Below, in pieces: positions 1 through 8,820 of a DNA stretch of 64,000 nt. Source of the DNA: DTU013 sp964512095 (GTDB taxonomy: Bacteria > Bacillota > Clostridia > Acetivibrionales > DTU013); contig CAZEIH010000002.1 of NCBI GenBank assembly GCA_964512095.1, positions 1 to 64,000 on the forward strand, read 5' to 3'. The notes beneath the pieces were generated by a model. The model had not been told where the DNA came from, did no database searches, and saw nothing but the letters and a program-made list of their open reading frames with translations. Position 1 is the stretch's first letter. Every line of letters starts with the position of its first letter. Both the position numbers and the translations under genes were made by a program.

Positions 1-67
1 ATAGATAGGGTCAAATGCGACACAATTTGACAATATATTATGGACATTATATAATGTATGGACATAA

Positions 68-315
68 TTTGCTAAAAAAGGAGAGTGTTGTTATCTTCCT
101 ATTCGTGCGGTCAGCGATATGCTAGGAGTTGAAGTAAATTGGGATGGTGAAACTCAAACAGTTATACTTGGAAACGAAGAAATCAAGCCAGTAAGCTTAT
201 TGAGTCTGGAGTATGCAACGAGTGGCAAAAGCAGCAAAGTTTAGGGTCACCAACGGTAACAGGTGATCTTGGATCAGATATAGTATATAAAGATGGTTTC
301 AGCTATACAGTATAA
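68..315 (+). pseudogene. Remnant of a copper-amine-oxidase-like N-domain surface protein
   Basis: Translation from 92 gives YLPIRAVSDMLGVEVNWDGE, the typical second half of the copper amine oxidase N-terminal-like domain found in many clostridial surface proteins. The frame is open from 68, right after an in-frame TAA, with no start codon, and it stops at TAG 242-244. A shifted frame continues with SLGSPTVTGDLGSD and ends at TAA 313-315, which looks like the tail of the same protein. I read this as a 5'-truncated and frameshifted gene end. The frameshift point is inferred. Confidence 0.55.
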
Positions 316-343
316 TAAAAGGTGACAGAACTAAGGATGATTT

Positions 344-583
344 TTATTTGATGCGTTTTAAGATGATATCGTCGTGTTTGTTCAAACGCTCCTCAATACG
401 ATTTAGTTGATCTGTATGCTGTGTCAATCCATCAAATATAACTTCAAGCTTTTTGCCGTGATCCTGTTCAATATGTAGCAAGGCTTTTTTGACTTCCTTC
501 ATCTCGGAGTCGAGCCTGCCGAATCCTTCCTTCATCTCGGCATACATTTGAGTCATAAATTCGAATAACTTGTCATTCTGCAT
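344..583 (-). CDS. Small coiled-coil protein, function unknown
   Basis: The 79-residue product begins MQNDKLFEFM. I chose the ATG at 583 because AGGGAAGAG lies about 8 nt upstream; an earlier in-frame start at 601 has no such site. Almost the whole chain is charged heptad-like helix (MKEGFGRLDSEMKEVKKALL, then an EERLNKHDD stretch), with no signal peptide or membrane segment, so a cytosolic oligomeric coiled coil is likely. Short proteins of this look are common in Firmicutes, but I cannot name a function. It stands alone, pointing away from the next gene. Confidence 0.6.
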   Translation of the reverse strand: MQNDKLFEFMTQMYAEMKEGFGRLDSEMKEVKKALLHIEQDHGKKLEVIFDGLTQHTDQLNRIEERLNKHDDIILKRIK

Positions 584-863
584 ATGGTTCTCTTCCCTCA
601 CCGGTATATTGATATGGCTATTTAATTATATCAGAGTTATACTTGCCGTGCACACTATTTCTCTATTTCCTGAGAATTATCAATATTATACACTGATTAA
701 CTACAATACAGGCATAATACGGGCATCCATACTTTCCTTCAATAGGTTGCTTGAATAGCACAAACACATCTGATAAAATAAAACAGAACAAGCAATGGCT
801 ATTATCTCCATGGCTTTAATAATTTCATAATTTCACTTAATAATATGAAGGTTGGTACAAACA

Positions 864-1865
864 ATGAATAAAAATACAAGCGGAAAAACCACTAATCTGC
901 AAAAGCTCCTTAACATAATATCCGAAAGCGGTCAAAGGATATTAATACAAATGCATAATTCTCCTGATCCTGACTCTATAGCCAGCGCCTACGGTCTTCA
1001 ATACCTGCTGCAAAATGCCAATATGCAAGCAGACATATGCTACCGCGGAGAAATTGAAAAATATAGTACCAGCAGAATGACTGAGTTACTGGATATAGAG
1101 CTGAAAAACATTACTGAAATCCCCGACATGACCAAAGATGACTACATAATTCTTGTAGATTCACAAAAGGGCAACTCTAATATAACAGATTTTATTGGAA
1201 ATGAAATAGCGTCAATAGATCATCACCCAACATTTCATAAAATCGATTATCTTTTCCAGGATATCAGGCCCCAGGTTGGTGCTTGCTCCTCAATTATTGC
1301 CGAGTACTTTGTAGAAAACGGCGTTGAGATTCCAAAGAAAATTGCCACAGCGCTTATTTATGGTATAAAAACAGATACTCTCGATTTATCCAGAGGCGTC
1401 AGTGAGCTTGACTTGGAAATGTTCTACACGCTGTATAAAACCTCAGACATAGAGCTATTGAACCTAATCCAATTAAACCAACTGCAGTTTTGTGACCTAA
1501 TGGCATACAGCAACGCCATTAAAAATGTCAAGATATATAAAAATGTCGGTATAGCTGATATAGGAATGGATTGCCCCGATTCACTTCTTGGGACAATCTC
1601 TGATTTTATAATGTCTCTTAAGGAAGTTGAGTTTTCTGTCGTTTATTCACAACGTAAAGGTGGAGTCAAATTCTCCGTTAGAAATGAGACCGCACATTTG
1701 GATGCCGGTAAAATAATAATGACTGTGCTAAAGGGGCTCGGAAATGGCGGAGGTCATAAGACAATGGCCGGTGGTTTTATTCCCGAGGCGGTTGCAGAGT
1801 CTGTAGGTACAACCTTCCACTCCTTTATTGAAAACAAGATCCTTGATACATTAGCAGATATGTAA
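864..1865 (+). CDS. DHH-family phosphoesterase (NrnA/oligoribonuclease-like)
   Basis: Predicted cytosolic manganese-dependent phosphoesterase of 333 residues. The N-terminal DHH domain shows a metal-binding motif HNSPDPDSIASA near residue 31, an aspartate in VDSQKGN near 98 and the name-giving DHH near 122. The C-terminal DHHA1 substrate domain carries GNGGGHKTMAGG. Length and architecture match NrnA-type enzymes, which degrade nanoRNA or pAp; the exact substrate cannot be told from sequence. The start is taken as ATG 864: the upstream TTG at 852 directly abuts the GAAGG site, leaving no spacer. It is monocistronic with its own terminator. Confidence 0.85.
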   Translation: MNKNTSGKTTNLQKLLNIISESGQRILIQMHNSPDPDSIASAYGLQYLLQNANMQADICYRGEIEKYSTSRMTELLDIELKNITEIPDMTKDDYIILVDSQKGNSNITDFIGNEIASIDHHPTFHKIDYLFQDIRPQVGACSSIIAEYFVENGVEIPKKIATALIYGIKTDTLDLSRGVSELDLEMFYTLYKTSDIELLNLIQLNQLQFCDLMAYSNAIKNVKIYKNVGIADIGMDCPDSLLGTISDFIMSLKEVEFSVVYSQRKGGVKFSVRNETAHLDAGKIIMTVLKGLGNGGGHKTMAGGFIPEAVAESVGTTFHSFIENKILDTLADM

Positions 1866-1907
1866 CTCAGATTTGTTTATGGATGATGCTCCATTTCCAC
1901 TTGCATA

Positions 1908-1955
1908 AATAAAGGGATGGCACCACTACTTTTAGCCTTGGTATCATCCCTTATT
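1908..1955 (+). terminator. Rho-independent terminator of the DHH gene
   Basis: The left arm AATAAAGGGATGGCACCA pairs with the right arm ending CATCCCTTATT, with one bulge and one wobble, followed by a T-rich stretch. It lies 43 nt after the DHH stop codon. Confidence 0.7.
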
Positions 1956-1992
1956 CGTCATTATTCTAATGCTAGATACTAACTGTGGAGCC

Positions 1993-2060
1993 TTTATCTA
2001 TGTCTTCAGAAGACGCTTACCTCTATAGCTCGCCGATGAATGAAGACGAATTAATTGACT
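1993..2060 (-). repeat. Dispersed two-hairpin repeat, copy A (partial)
   Basis: Read on the minus strand this has AATTAATTCGTCTTCATTC, a small hairpin around CTATAG and GTCTTCTGAAGAC, the core of a repeat found five times in the window (others at 25156, 46846, 59647 and 63432). The outer AGGTGGAG hairpin is missing here. It abuts the amino-acid ABC ATPase gene so closely that the TAG stop (2061-2059) sits at the repeat edge. Confidence 0.8.
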
Positions 2061-2883
2061 AAAGTACCTTCGATAAAAACTCCCTAGTCCTTGGGTTTTG
2101 TGGATTTGCAAAAAATTCTTCAGGTTTATTTTCCTCAAGAATCTGCCCCTCATCCATAAAAAGAATTCTGGTAGCTACTTCCCGGGCAAATCCCATTTCA
2201 TGTGTAACAATAACCATGGTCATGCCCTCATCTGCCAGCTGTTTAATCAAATCTAGGACCTCTCCAACCATTTCCGGGTCCAGAGCCGATGTTGGCTCAT
2301 CAAAGAGCATAACCTTCGGATTCATGGCAAGAGCACGAACTATTGCTATTCTTTGCTTCTGACCTCCCGAAAGTGTCGATGGATATGTATCGGCCTTATC
2401 CTCCAATCCAATCCTCTTAAGTAGTCGCATTGCATTTGCCCTAACCTTGGCTTTAATTGCTTTTCGCGTTTCAGATATTTCAAAAAGCGGCTTCTTGTCC
2501 TTTGTAAACATATTACTTATTTTCATTAAGCTGTTCTTCAGCTTCTTTACCCTATGTTCATAAAGCTTTATCTGCAGCGGAGCCAGCATTATATTACCAA
2601 TTACGCTTTTGTTATTAAACAGGTTGAACTGCTGAAAAACCATCCCCATATGTCGTCTATGAACATTTATGTCAACCTTCATATCTGCAATATTTACACC
2701 GTCAAATACTATGGCGCCATCAGTTGGATCCTCCATACAATTCAAGCAACGCAGAAATGTACTTTTCCCGCTGCCAGAAGGCCCTATGACGGCAACCTTC
2801 TCACCTTCGCTTATGGTAATATTTATGCCCTTGAGCACTTCGAGCCTGCCATAGTTTTTTTTCAGATTAATTACGTCTATCAC
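2059..2883 (-). CDS. Amino-acid ABC transporter ATP-binding protein (GlnQ type)
   Basis: Cytosolic ATPase of a polar-amino-acid importer, 274 residues. Walker A GPSGSGKST is at 34-42, the Q-loop at MVFQQF (81-86), the signature LSGGQKQR at 171-178 and Walker B VMLFDEP at 191-197. The start is GTG 2883 behind AAGGAG, and the first 17 nt overlap the permease gene, which indicates translational coupling. Between residues 108 and 146 there is an extra basic helical stretch (RVKKLKNSLMKISNMF and following) where GlnQ proteins normally have a short linker, making the protein about 30 residues longer than usual. Substrate specificity cannot be deduced. Confidence 0.93.
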   Translation of the reverse strand: MIDVINLKKNYGRLEVLKGINITISEGEKVAVIGPSGSGKSTFLRCLNCMEDPTDGAIVFDGVNIADMKVDINVHRRHMGMVFQQFNLFNNKSVIGNIMLAPLQIKLYEHRVKKLKNSLMKISNMFTKDKKPLFEISETRKAIKAKVRANAMRLLKRIGLEDKADTYPSTLSGGQKQRIAIVRALAMNPKVMLFDEPTSALDPEMVGEVLDLIKQLADEGMTMVIVTHEMGFAREVATRILFMDEGQILEENKPEEFFANPQNPRTREFLSKVL

Positions 2884-3577
2884 TTTTTCTCAGGCTCCTT
2901 TCCATAGTTTTGACGAGTAATGCTATTATCATGACAATGATAATATAAATCAAAGCCATAACAAGATAAGGTACCATAAACTCATAGCTGTTAGTGCCTA
3001 TGTAACTAAAAGCCACATACAAGTCTGCCGCCCCAACAAAGCTAACAACGGACGTTTCCTTTACTAGAGCAATCAGTTCATTGCCCAATGTAGGGAGGAT
3101 ATTTTTAACGGCCTGGGGTACAACAATCTTCATCATTGTAATACCATAGCTAAGTCCCACCGCACGTCCTGCCTCCATCTGTCCAGGGTCCACAGACATA
3201 ATGCCGCCTCTCATGATTTCCGAAACGTATGCTCCACTGTTTAGTCCAAACACAAGTATACACACCTGCAATGAAGGCAGATTTATTCCCATTAGGGGAA
3301 GAATGACATAGTAGGCAACCAAAAGCTGCACAACTACTGGAGTCCCTCTGAACAATCCCACATAAAAGGAACATATTCCATTGAGTATTTTGGGCAACCT
3401 TTTATATTTTGGCACCACCTCAATACTAGCGATGATTGTCCCTATCACAATACCTATCGCCAAACCCACAATAGCTATAACAAGAGTGTTTTGCAGTCCC
3501 GTCAGCACCTTCTCATATCCATTGTAGTCATAAAATATTTCCCAGAACTTAGCTAGCTTTTTTTCAAAACTCCCCAT
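2867..3577 (-). CDS. Amino-acid ABC transporter permease (HisM/GlnP family)
   Basis: Membrane subunit of 236 residues with about five hydrophobic segments and the family EAA-loop signature near EAGRAVGLSYGITMMKIVVP, which docks the ATPase. The start is ATG 3577 (MGSFEKK), preceded by AAAGGATGAGG; the open frame extends further upstream but would run through an intergenic hairpin and lacks a ribosome site. It sits between the binding-protein and ATPase genes in one leftward operon and overlaps the ATPase start. Confidence 0.92.
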   Translation of the reverse strand: MGSFEKKLAKFWEIFYDYNGYEKVLTGLQNTLVIAIVGLAIGIVIGTIIASIEVVPKYKRLPKILNGICSFYVGLFRGTPVVVQLLVAYYVILPLMGINLPSLQVCILVFGLNSGAYVSEIMRGGIMSVDPGQMEAGRAVGLSYGITMMKIVVPQAVKNILPTLGNELIALVKETSVVSFVGAADLYVAFSYIGTNSYEFMVPYLVMALIYIIIVMIIALLVKTMERSLRKSDRRN

Positions 3578-3599
3578 TACCTCATCCTTTAAATACAAT

Positions 3600-3622
3600 A
3601 TCCTCGCCTTATCGGCGAGGTA
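3600..3622 (-). terminator. Intercistronic hairpin between binding-protein and permease genes
   Basis: A perfect 7-bp stem CCTCGCC / GGCGAGG (3602-3608, 3614-3620) with a 5-nt loop lies in the 127-nt gap between the two genes. Known importer operons often use such a hairpin as a weak terminator or mRNA stabiliser so that the binding protein exceeds the membrane parts. That role is inferred here. Confidence 0.5.
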
Positions 3623-3704
3623 TTGTAATCTCTTTTTTACTATCAACCATTGCTATGACTAGTGGCTTAAGTGGCTTAACCACCCAAAGCAGTCATAATT
3701 ATTT

Positions 3705-4562
3705 TCAGTTGAGTTCATTTATTGCCTCAGCGATAAACTTTGCAGGAGCTTCATCGATAACAACATAGTTTATATTACCATTAAGCATATCCTGTACTGC
3801 CAACGAACCGGACTTATAGCCATTACATACTACTGGAAAGCCCTCAAAATCCCAATCTGCTTTGCCTTCAACATAGAACTTACCAGTGGTTCCATTCTGA
3901 ACACCTATCTTTGTTTTGCTATCTAGGCCTGACAGGATAGCTTCTACTTCTTCCTTTGTCTTGCAGTTGTCAAAGGTCGTGTCTGAAGTTTTGACGATGA
4001 GCTTCTGAGCTGCATCATAATACTTGTCTGAGAATGCGACATATTCCTTTCTGTCTTCTTTTATCGTAAGCCCTGCCATTGCTATATCAGCTTTACCCTG
4101 GCCTACTGAAAGACATACTGACTCAAAGTCCATATTGCTAATAACAAGTTCTTTATTAAGATGTTTTGCAAGCAATTCAGCAATTTCCATGTCTATCCCA
4201 AGATAGTTTGCGCCTGCAGTATATTCGAAAGGCTCAAATCCTGCATTTGTGGCTACCACTAGCTGATCCTTTGAATTATCAATGGTACCTGATACTACTT
4301 CTTTAGGTGTTCCATCACCAAAATAATTGTTTAATATCTTGTCGAAAGTCCCGTCCTTTTTAATCTTGTCAACGAATTTATTGACTTCTTCAAGCAGCTC
4401 CGGCTGGTTCTTGTCTACACCAAAGGCATACTCTTCCTGGGTAAGCTGTATGTCGATGACCTTCACTGAGTCTGCGCCCTTGCTCTGGCCACAGCCTGCC
4501 AACAAAATACCTGTGGTCATCAAAATAGCAACAACCATCATAAATGCCATAATCTTTTTCAT
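3705..4562 (-). CDS. Circularly permuted amino-acid-binding lipoprotein (SBP_bac_3 family)
   Basis: Extracellular solute-binding lipoprotein of 285 residues; lipobox LLAGC with the lipidated Cys at 24. The start ATG 4562 follows AAGGAGAAG. Domain order is unusual. Residues 33-82 (LTQEEYAFGVDKNQPELLEE, then KKDGTFDKILNNYFG) match what is normally the C-terminal end of this family, as in GlnH, where YGIAFPKGSDEL and ENGTYNEIYKKWFG close the protein. The normal N-terminal motif follows only at about residue 99 (DQLVVATNAGFEPFEY), then the usual middle (MAGLTIKEDRKEYVAFSD, IGVQNGTTG). The chain stops at IDEAPAKFIAEAINELN, where normal relatives continue into the moved segment. First gene of the importer operon. 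Confidence 0.9.
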   Translation of the reverse strand: MKKIMAFMMVVAILMTTGILLAGCGQSKGADSVKVIDIQLTQEEYAFGVDKNQPELLEEVNKFVDKIKKDGTFDKILNNYFGDGTPKEVVSGTIDNSKDQLVVATNAGFEPFEYTAGANYLGIDMEIAELLAKHLNKELVISNMDFESVCLSVGQGKADIAMAGLTIKEDRKEYVAFSDKYYDAAQKLIVKTSDTTFDNCKTKEEVEAILSGLDSKTKIGVQNGTTGKFYVEGKADWDFEGFPVVCNGYKSGSLAVQDMLNGNINYVVIDEAPAKFIAEAINELN

Positions 4563-4676
4563 GGTTCTTCTCCTTTTTATGTCTATGATATTAATAAATA
4601 TGCGAATCACGCATTATTCCTGCATAAAAACAAATTACCCCAATAATATATATTTGTCAATGAAAAATTATATACC

Positions 4677-6113
4677 TCAACTTGTCCCATCGGAATCTCC
4701 AACCATGTTTTGGGCCCAATAACCCGTCTTTACAATAACAACGCCCATTACACTTTTAACAATATCGGGCAGGTGGCATAGTGGATAGGCCCAATAGATA
4801 CCAAGCTTCGTATAGTTTGTAATAATATAGGCCAGGGGTATGAAAAATACCCATGAATATACACTGTCAAACATGAAGGTAATCATAGTCTTACCTCCGG
4901 AGCGCAAAGTAAAGTAACTACAGTGCGAAATGGCAAAGAATGGCATTAGAACAGCTCCAACCCGCATGAAGTGGGTAGCAAGAGCTCTCACGTCATCTGT
5001 CGTATTGTAAATCATAGGTATAAAAGGCGCTGCAAACAGCATAATCGTGCCAAACGCCAAGCATGTGCATACGCTGAAGAATATCAATTTCCATACATAT
5101 CCCTTAGCACGTGGTATATCTCCCGCCCCCAACGCCTGCCCAACCATTACGGCCACTGCAGATCCCATAGAAATAAAAACTACATTAAATAGATTACCGA
5201 TTGTATTTCCTATATTCATGGCTGCAACCACATGTAAACCATATGTGGAGAATACCTGGGTAAGTGTTGAAATACTAAGTGACCATAACATCTCATTTGC
5301 AAGAAGAGGCATTCCTTTTTTGAATATTGACTTCACTAGACTGGCAGGTATCCTCAGCGAACGAAAAAGCCCGACGACAAATTGAAAGCGTTCCTTATGT
5401 CTGTGTGTAAAAATAATGATTATGACCAGCTCCACAAAGCGGGATATAACTGTTGCAATTGCCGCTCCTTTAACTCCCCACTCTGGAAACCCGAATTTCC
5501 CGAAGATCAAAACATAGTTCAGACATAGGTTGGTAAGAACAGCTGCAATACTAGCCTTCATTGGGAGTATTGTTTCTCCGGTTTCTCGAAGCGTTCCGCT
5601 ATATACCAGTGACAGTACAAATGGCGGTAGCCCCCAAAGCATAACCTTTAAATATACTCTGCCATGTTCGAGCATCGCGGCAGCATCAGCAGCATTTCCC
5701 TCGCCCTTGAGGAACAAGGAAATTAGCCTATCACCACTGGTCAGAAATATTGTGATTGCTGCAACAAGAACGACAGTAACAGTAATAAGCTTGAACCTGA
5801 CTGTATGGCGATGTCCTTCAATGTCACCAGCACCAAAATATTGTGCCCCAAATATACCTGCTCCGCCAAGACCGCCAAAAATAGTAAGCATAAACACAAA
5901 CATGAGTTGGTTTACAATGGCAACGCCAGACATTTCAACCGTTCCAACTTGACCAATCATAATATTGTCCAGCAGATTTACAAAATTAGTAATAGTATTT
6001 TGTACCACAATAGGTATAACAAGAGCCAAGACAGTATTATAAAACGCTTTGTCACCAATGAAGGTACGGCGGAATTTATTAAATATGTTATTTGATGATG
6101 CTATTTGTTGCAT
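4677..6113 (-). CDS. MATE-family multidrug exporter
   Basis: Integral membrane antiporter of 478 residues with the twelve-helix pattern of the MATE family, probably exporting cationic compounds in exchange for sodium or protons. The N-terminal half carries the usual LVIPIVVQNTITNFVNLLDN and AGIFGAQYFGAGD stretches, echoed in the second half by GMPLLANEML and VMVGQALGAGD. The start ATG 6113 has GGAGGT 8 nt upstream. It stands alone 114 nt upstream of the importer operon on the same strand. Substrate unknown. Confidence 0.9.
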   Translation of the reverse strand: MQQIASSNNIFNKFRRTFIGDKAFYNTVLALVIPIVVQNTITNFVNLLDNIMIGQVGTVEMSGVAIVNQLMFVFMLTIFGGLGGAGIFGAQYFGAGDIEGHRHTVRFKLITVTVVLVAAITIFLTSGDRLISLFLKGEGNAADAAAMLEHGRVYLKVMLWGLPPFVLSLVYSGTLRETGETILPMKASIAAVLTNLCLNYVLIFGKFGFPEWGVKGAAIATVISRFVELVIIIIFTHRHKERFQFVVGLFRSLRIPASLVKSIFKKGMPLLANEMLWSLSISTLTQVFSTYGLHVVAAMNIGNTIGNLFNVVFISMGSAVAVMVGQALGAGDIPRAKGYVWKLIFFSVCTCLAFGTIMLFAAPFIPMIYNTTDDVRALATHFMRVGAVLMPFFAISHCSYFTLRSGGKTMITFMFDSVYSWVFFIPLAYIITNYTKLGIYWAYPLCHLPDIVKSVMGVVIVKTGYWAQNMVGDSDGTS

Positions 6114-6480
6114 TTTACAGACCTCCAGCACCTATATTGTCCGTAAAATTGTAGCACAAATAGGGGACGAAGTCCATTGATTCATCTATAATCTTGAGCT
6201 TCAATAAAGGTTGCCAAGTTAGGAATTTTATTCATCCTCTTCAGCCGAATTGGTTGAGCAGTAATACCAAGCGTGTTCTTTCACAAATTTCAGATAAAAC
6301 ATTAATTTTTTTTATGTTTTCTTACTAAACTACTAGACCCTTCCTTGATTTGTTCATTTTGCCATGAAAATATGATAATATTTAATCATCGTTATTTTTG
6401 TCATATATAAAGGAAGATAAGTAAATAAATATGTTTGAACGCAAGTAAAATAAAATTGTTTCTGAAAGGATGGTAGTATT
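6114..6480. other. Divergent intergenic region, no gene
   Basis: This 367-nt AT-rich stretch separates the leftward MATE gene from the rightward regulator gene and must hold both promoters. I see no hairpin, riboswitch or clear operator. GAAAGGA just before 6481 is the ribosome site of the regulator. Confidence 0.5.
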
Positions 6481-7035
6481 ATGTCTGATCAAGTCAAACA
6501 GATAGCCGCCAGAATAAAGGATCTCCGTGAAATAGCCGGCTTGTCGCAGCAAGCACTCGCATCAGAATTGGGCGTCACAATAGAGACCTACACGGAGTAT
6601 GAGGGCGGAAACACAGATATACCCATAGGCTTTCTGTATGAGGTTGCAAACAGGTTTGGTGTCGAGTTGACCGCTATATTAACCGGTGAGGATCCAAAGC
6701 TTCACACATACTGTCTTGTACGTAAAAACAAGGGCGTGAGTGTAAGCAGGCGCAATCCTTACAAATACCAAAGTCTAGCATACAAATTCATCAACAAGAA
6801 ATCCGAGCCCTTCCTGGTAACAGTCGAGCCGGGTAATGATGATACTGTACATTTTAATTCCCACCCAGGTCAAGAATTCAACTATGTACTAGAGGGCACA
6901 ATGATGATTTATATTGACGGACACCAGCTGACACTTAATGAAGGCGACTCACTTTATTTCGATTCCAGCTGTAGCCATGGTATGAGAGCATTGGAGGGCA
7001 AGCCATCCAAGTTCCTAGCGATAATATTTAATTAA
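6481..7035 (+). CDS. XRE-family regulator with C-terminal cupin domain
   Basis: Predicted one-component regulator of 184 residues. Residues 8-65 form a helix-turn-helix (IKDLREIAGLSQQALASELG), and residues about 105-184 form a cupin barrel (NSHPGQEFNYVLEGTMMIYI, then LNEGDSLYFDSSCSHG) that may bind a small ligand or metal. The start ATG follows GAAAGGATGGTAGTATT. It is 43 nt upstream of an acyl-CoA synthetase on the same strand, so it probably senses a substrate or product of that enzyme and controls the pair. This XRE-cupin/AMP-ligase pairing is, to my memory, recurrent in clostridia. Confidence 0.88.
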   Translation: MSDQVKQIAARIKDLREIAGLSQQALASELGVTIETYTEYEGGNTDIPIGFLYEVANRFGVELTAILTGEDPKLHTYCLVRKNKGVSVSRRNPYKYQSLAYKFINKKSEPFLVTVEPGNDDTVHFNSHPGQEFNYVLEGTMMIYIDGHQLTLNEGDSLYFDSSCSHGMRALEGKPSKFLAIIFN

Positions 7036-7078
7036 CCAAGAATATGAACTATTCCAAATATGAATTGAGGTAATGATT

Positions 7079-8737
7079 ATGTTAGATGAATTTGTATCAA
7101 GGCAAAACTTTGAAAATTATAATGACTACTACAACGATTTTAAGATCTCCACGCCGGAAGACTTTAACTTTGCATATGATGTAGTTGATGCCATGGCGAA
7201 AAAAACCCCTGACAAAATTGCCATGGTATGGTGTAACGACAAGGGAGAAGATAGAACCTTCAGCTTCGGAGATATGAAATACTACAGCGACAAAACCGCC
7301 AGCTTTTTAAAGTCCATTGGGGTTAAAAAAGGCGACAGAGTCATGCTTATCCTAAAAAGGCGCTATGAATTTTGGTATACCATACTTGCTCTTCACAAAA
7401 TCGGTGCTATAGCAATACCTGCAACACATCTGTTGACCTCTAAGGATATTGTCTACAGATGCAATGCAGCCGGTATAAGCGCAATAATCTCAGTTGCTGA
7501 GGAGGAAGTAATCAAGCATATAAACAATTCCAGAAGCAAGTCAGCTACTCTAAAAAATGTCGTTGCAGTTAACGGCCAAGCCGAAGGTTGGTACTGCTTT
7601 AGTGATGAGCTTGAAAAAGCATCTGCCGATTTTCCAAGACCCGTTGGTGTCGAAGCGACAAATAATAACGATACGATGTTGCTATATTTTACATCTGGAA
7701 CAACAGGGATGCCTAAAATGGTGCTTCACAGTTTTACATACCCCCTGGGGCATATCAATACAGCTAAGTATTGGCAGTGTGTACAGGAGGATGGTCTCCA
7801 TCTCACAGTATCAGATACGGGTTGGATGAAATCTATGTGGGGCAAGATATACGGACAATGGATCTGCGGCAGCGCAGTATTTACGTACGACCACGAGAAA
7901 TTTAACGCCAGAGAGATGCTCGAAGTTATAGTAAAACACAAGGTAACCACCTTCTGTGCGCCACCGACAATCTACAGATTCCTGATAAAAGAAGACCTGA
8001 CACAGTTCGACCTTAGCAGCCTCACTCACTGCTCTATTGCAGGAGAACCCTTGAATCCAGAGGTGTATAACCAGTTTTACAAGGCAACAGGCCTTAAGCT
8101 AGCTGAAGGCTACGGTCAGACAGAGCTGACACTGGCGGTAGCAAATTTTCCTTGGATGGAGCCCAAGCCCGGTTCTATGGGCAAGCCATCACCAGGCTAC
8201 GATGCCGACATCGTGGATGAAGAAGGCAATTCCTGCGAAGTTGGTGAAGAAGGCCAAATCGTAGTAAGAACAGATAAATATCTGCCCTTTGGCATGTTCT
8301 GTGGCTACTTCAATGATGAAGCGCTGAAAAAGGAAGTCTGGCATGACGATATGTATTTCACAGGAGATATGGCATGGCGCGATGAAGACGGTTATTTCTG
8401 GTTCGTAGGAAGGGCTGACGATGTAATTAAAAGCTCCGGCTACAGAATAGGGCCCTTTGAAGTGGAAAGCGCACTTATTGAGCACCCAGCAGTTCTGGAA
8501 TGCGCCATCACCGCTGTCCCCGATCCTGACAGAGGTCAGATTGTCAAAGCTTCCGTTATACTCTCTAGGGGCTATACCGGCTGTGATGCCCTTGCTAAGG
8601 AGCTCCAGGATCATGTAAAGCGAGTCACCGCTCCGTACAAGTATCCCAGAGTCATTGAATTTGTTGAAGAGCTTCCAAAGACTATAAGCGGAAAAATCCG
8701 TAGAGTAGAAATAAGGGAAGGCGACGTTGATAAATGA
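7079..8737 (+). CDS. AMP-forming acyl-CoA synthetase / AMP-dependent ligase
   Basis: Cytosolic ligase of 552 residues that activates a carboxylic acid with ATP and joins it to CoA. ANL-family motifs are complete: the phosphate loop YFTSGTTGMPKMV, GYGQTE, TGDMAWRDEDGYFWFVGR and the C-terminal catalytic lysine in PKTISGKIRR. Overall it resembles acetyl- to medium-chain acyl-CoA synthetases, but the acid cannot be assigned. I use ATG 7079 because GAGG at 7067-7070 is 8 nt away; an in-frame ATG at 7073 is too close. Second gene after the XRE-cupin regulator. Confidence 0.88.
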   Translation: MLDEFVSRQNFENYNDYYNDFKISTPEDFNFAYDVVDAMAKKTPDKIAMVWCNDKGEDRTFSFGDMKYYSDKTASFLKSIGVKKGDRVMLILKRRYEFWYTILALHKIGAIAIPATHLLTSKDIVYRCNAAGISAIISVAEEEVIKHINNSRSKSATLKNVVAVNGQAEGWYCFSDELEKASADFPRPVGVEATNNNDTMLLYFTSGTTGMPKMVLHSFTYPLGHINTAKYWQCVQEDGLHLTVSDTGWMKSMWGKIYGQWICGSAVFTYDHEKFNAREMLEVIVKHKVTTFCAPPTIYRFLIKEDLTQFDLSSLTHCSIAGEPLNPEVYNQFYKATGLKLAEGYGQTELTLAVANFPWMEPKPGSMGKPSPGYDADIVDEEGNSCEVGEEGQIVVRTDKYLPFGMFCGYFNDEALKKEVWHDDMYFTGDMAWRDEDGYFWFVGRADDVIKSSGYRIGPFEVESALIEHPAVLECAITAVPDPDRGQIVKASVILSRGYTGCDALAKELQDHVKRVTAPYKYPRVIEFVEELPKTISGKIRRVEIREGDVDK

Positions 8738-8746
8738 CGTGACGGT

Positions 8747-8811
8747 GTGTGACAGGGGGACGGGGGTAGTGTCACAATGAATGTGACACTACCCCCGTCC
8801 CCCTGTCACAC
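8747..8811. repeat. Perfect 29-bp inverted repeat (REP-like palindrome)
   Basis: Arms 8747-8775 and 8783-8811 are perfect complements around the 7-nt loop aatgaat; the left arm starts GTGTGACAGGGGGACGG. It lies between the converging acyl-CoA synthetase and serpin genes and could end transcription from both sides. The GACAGGGGGACGG core resembles repetitive palindromes I know from other clostridial genomes. Confidence 0.9.
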
Positions 8812-8820
8812 TGCTGCAAC

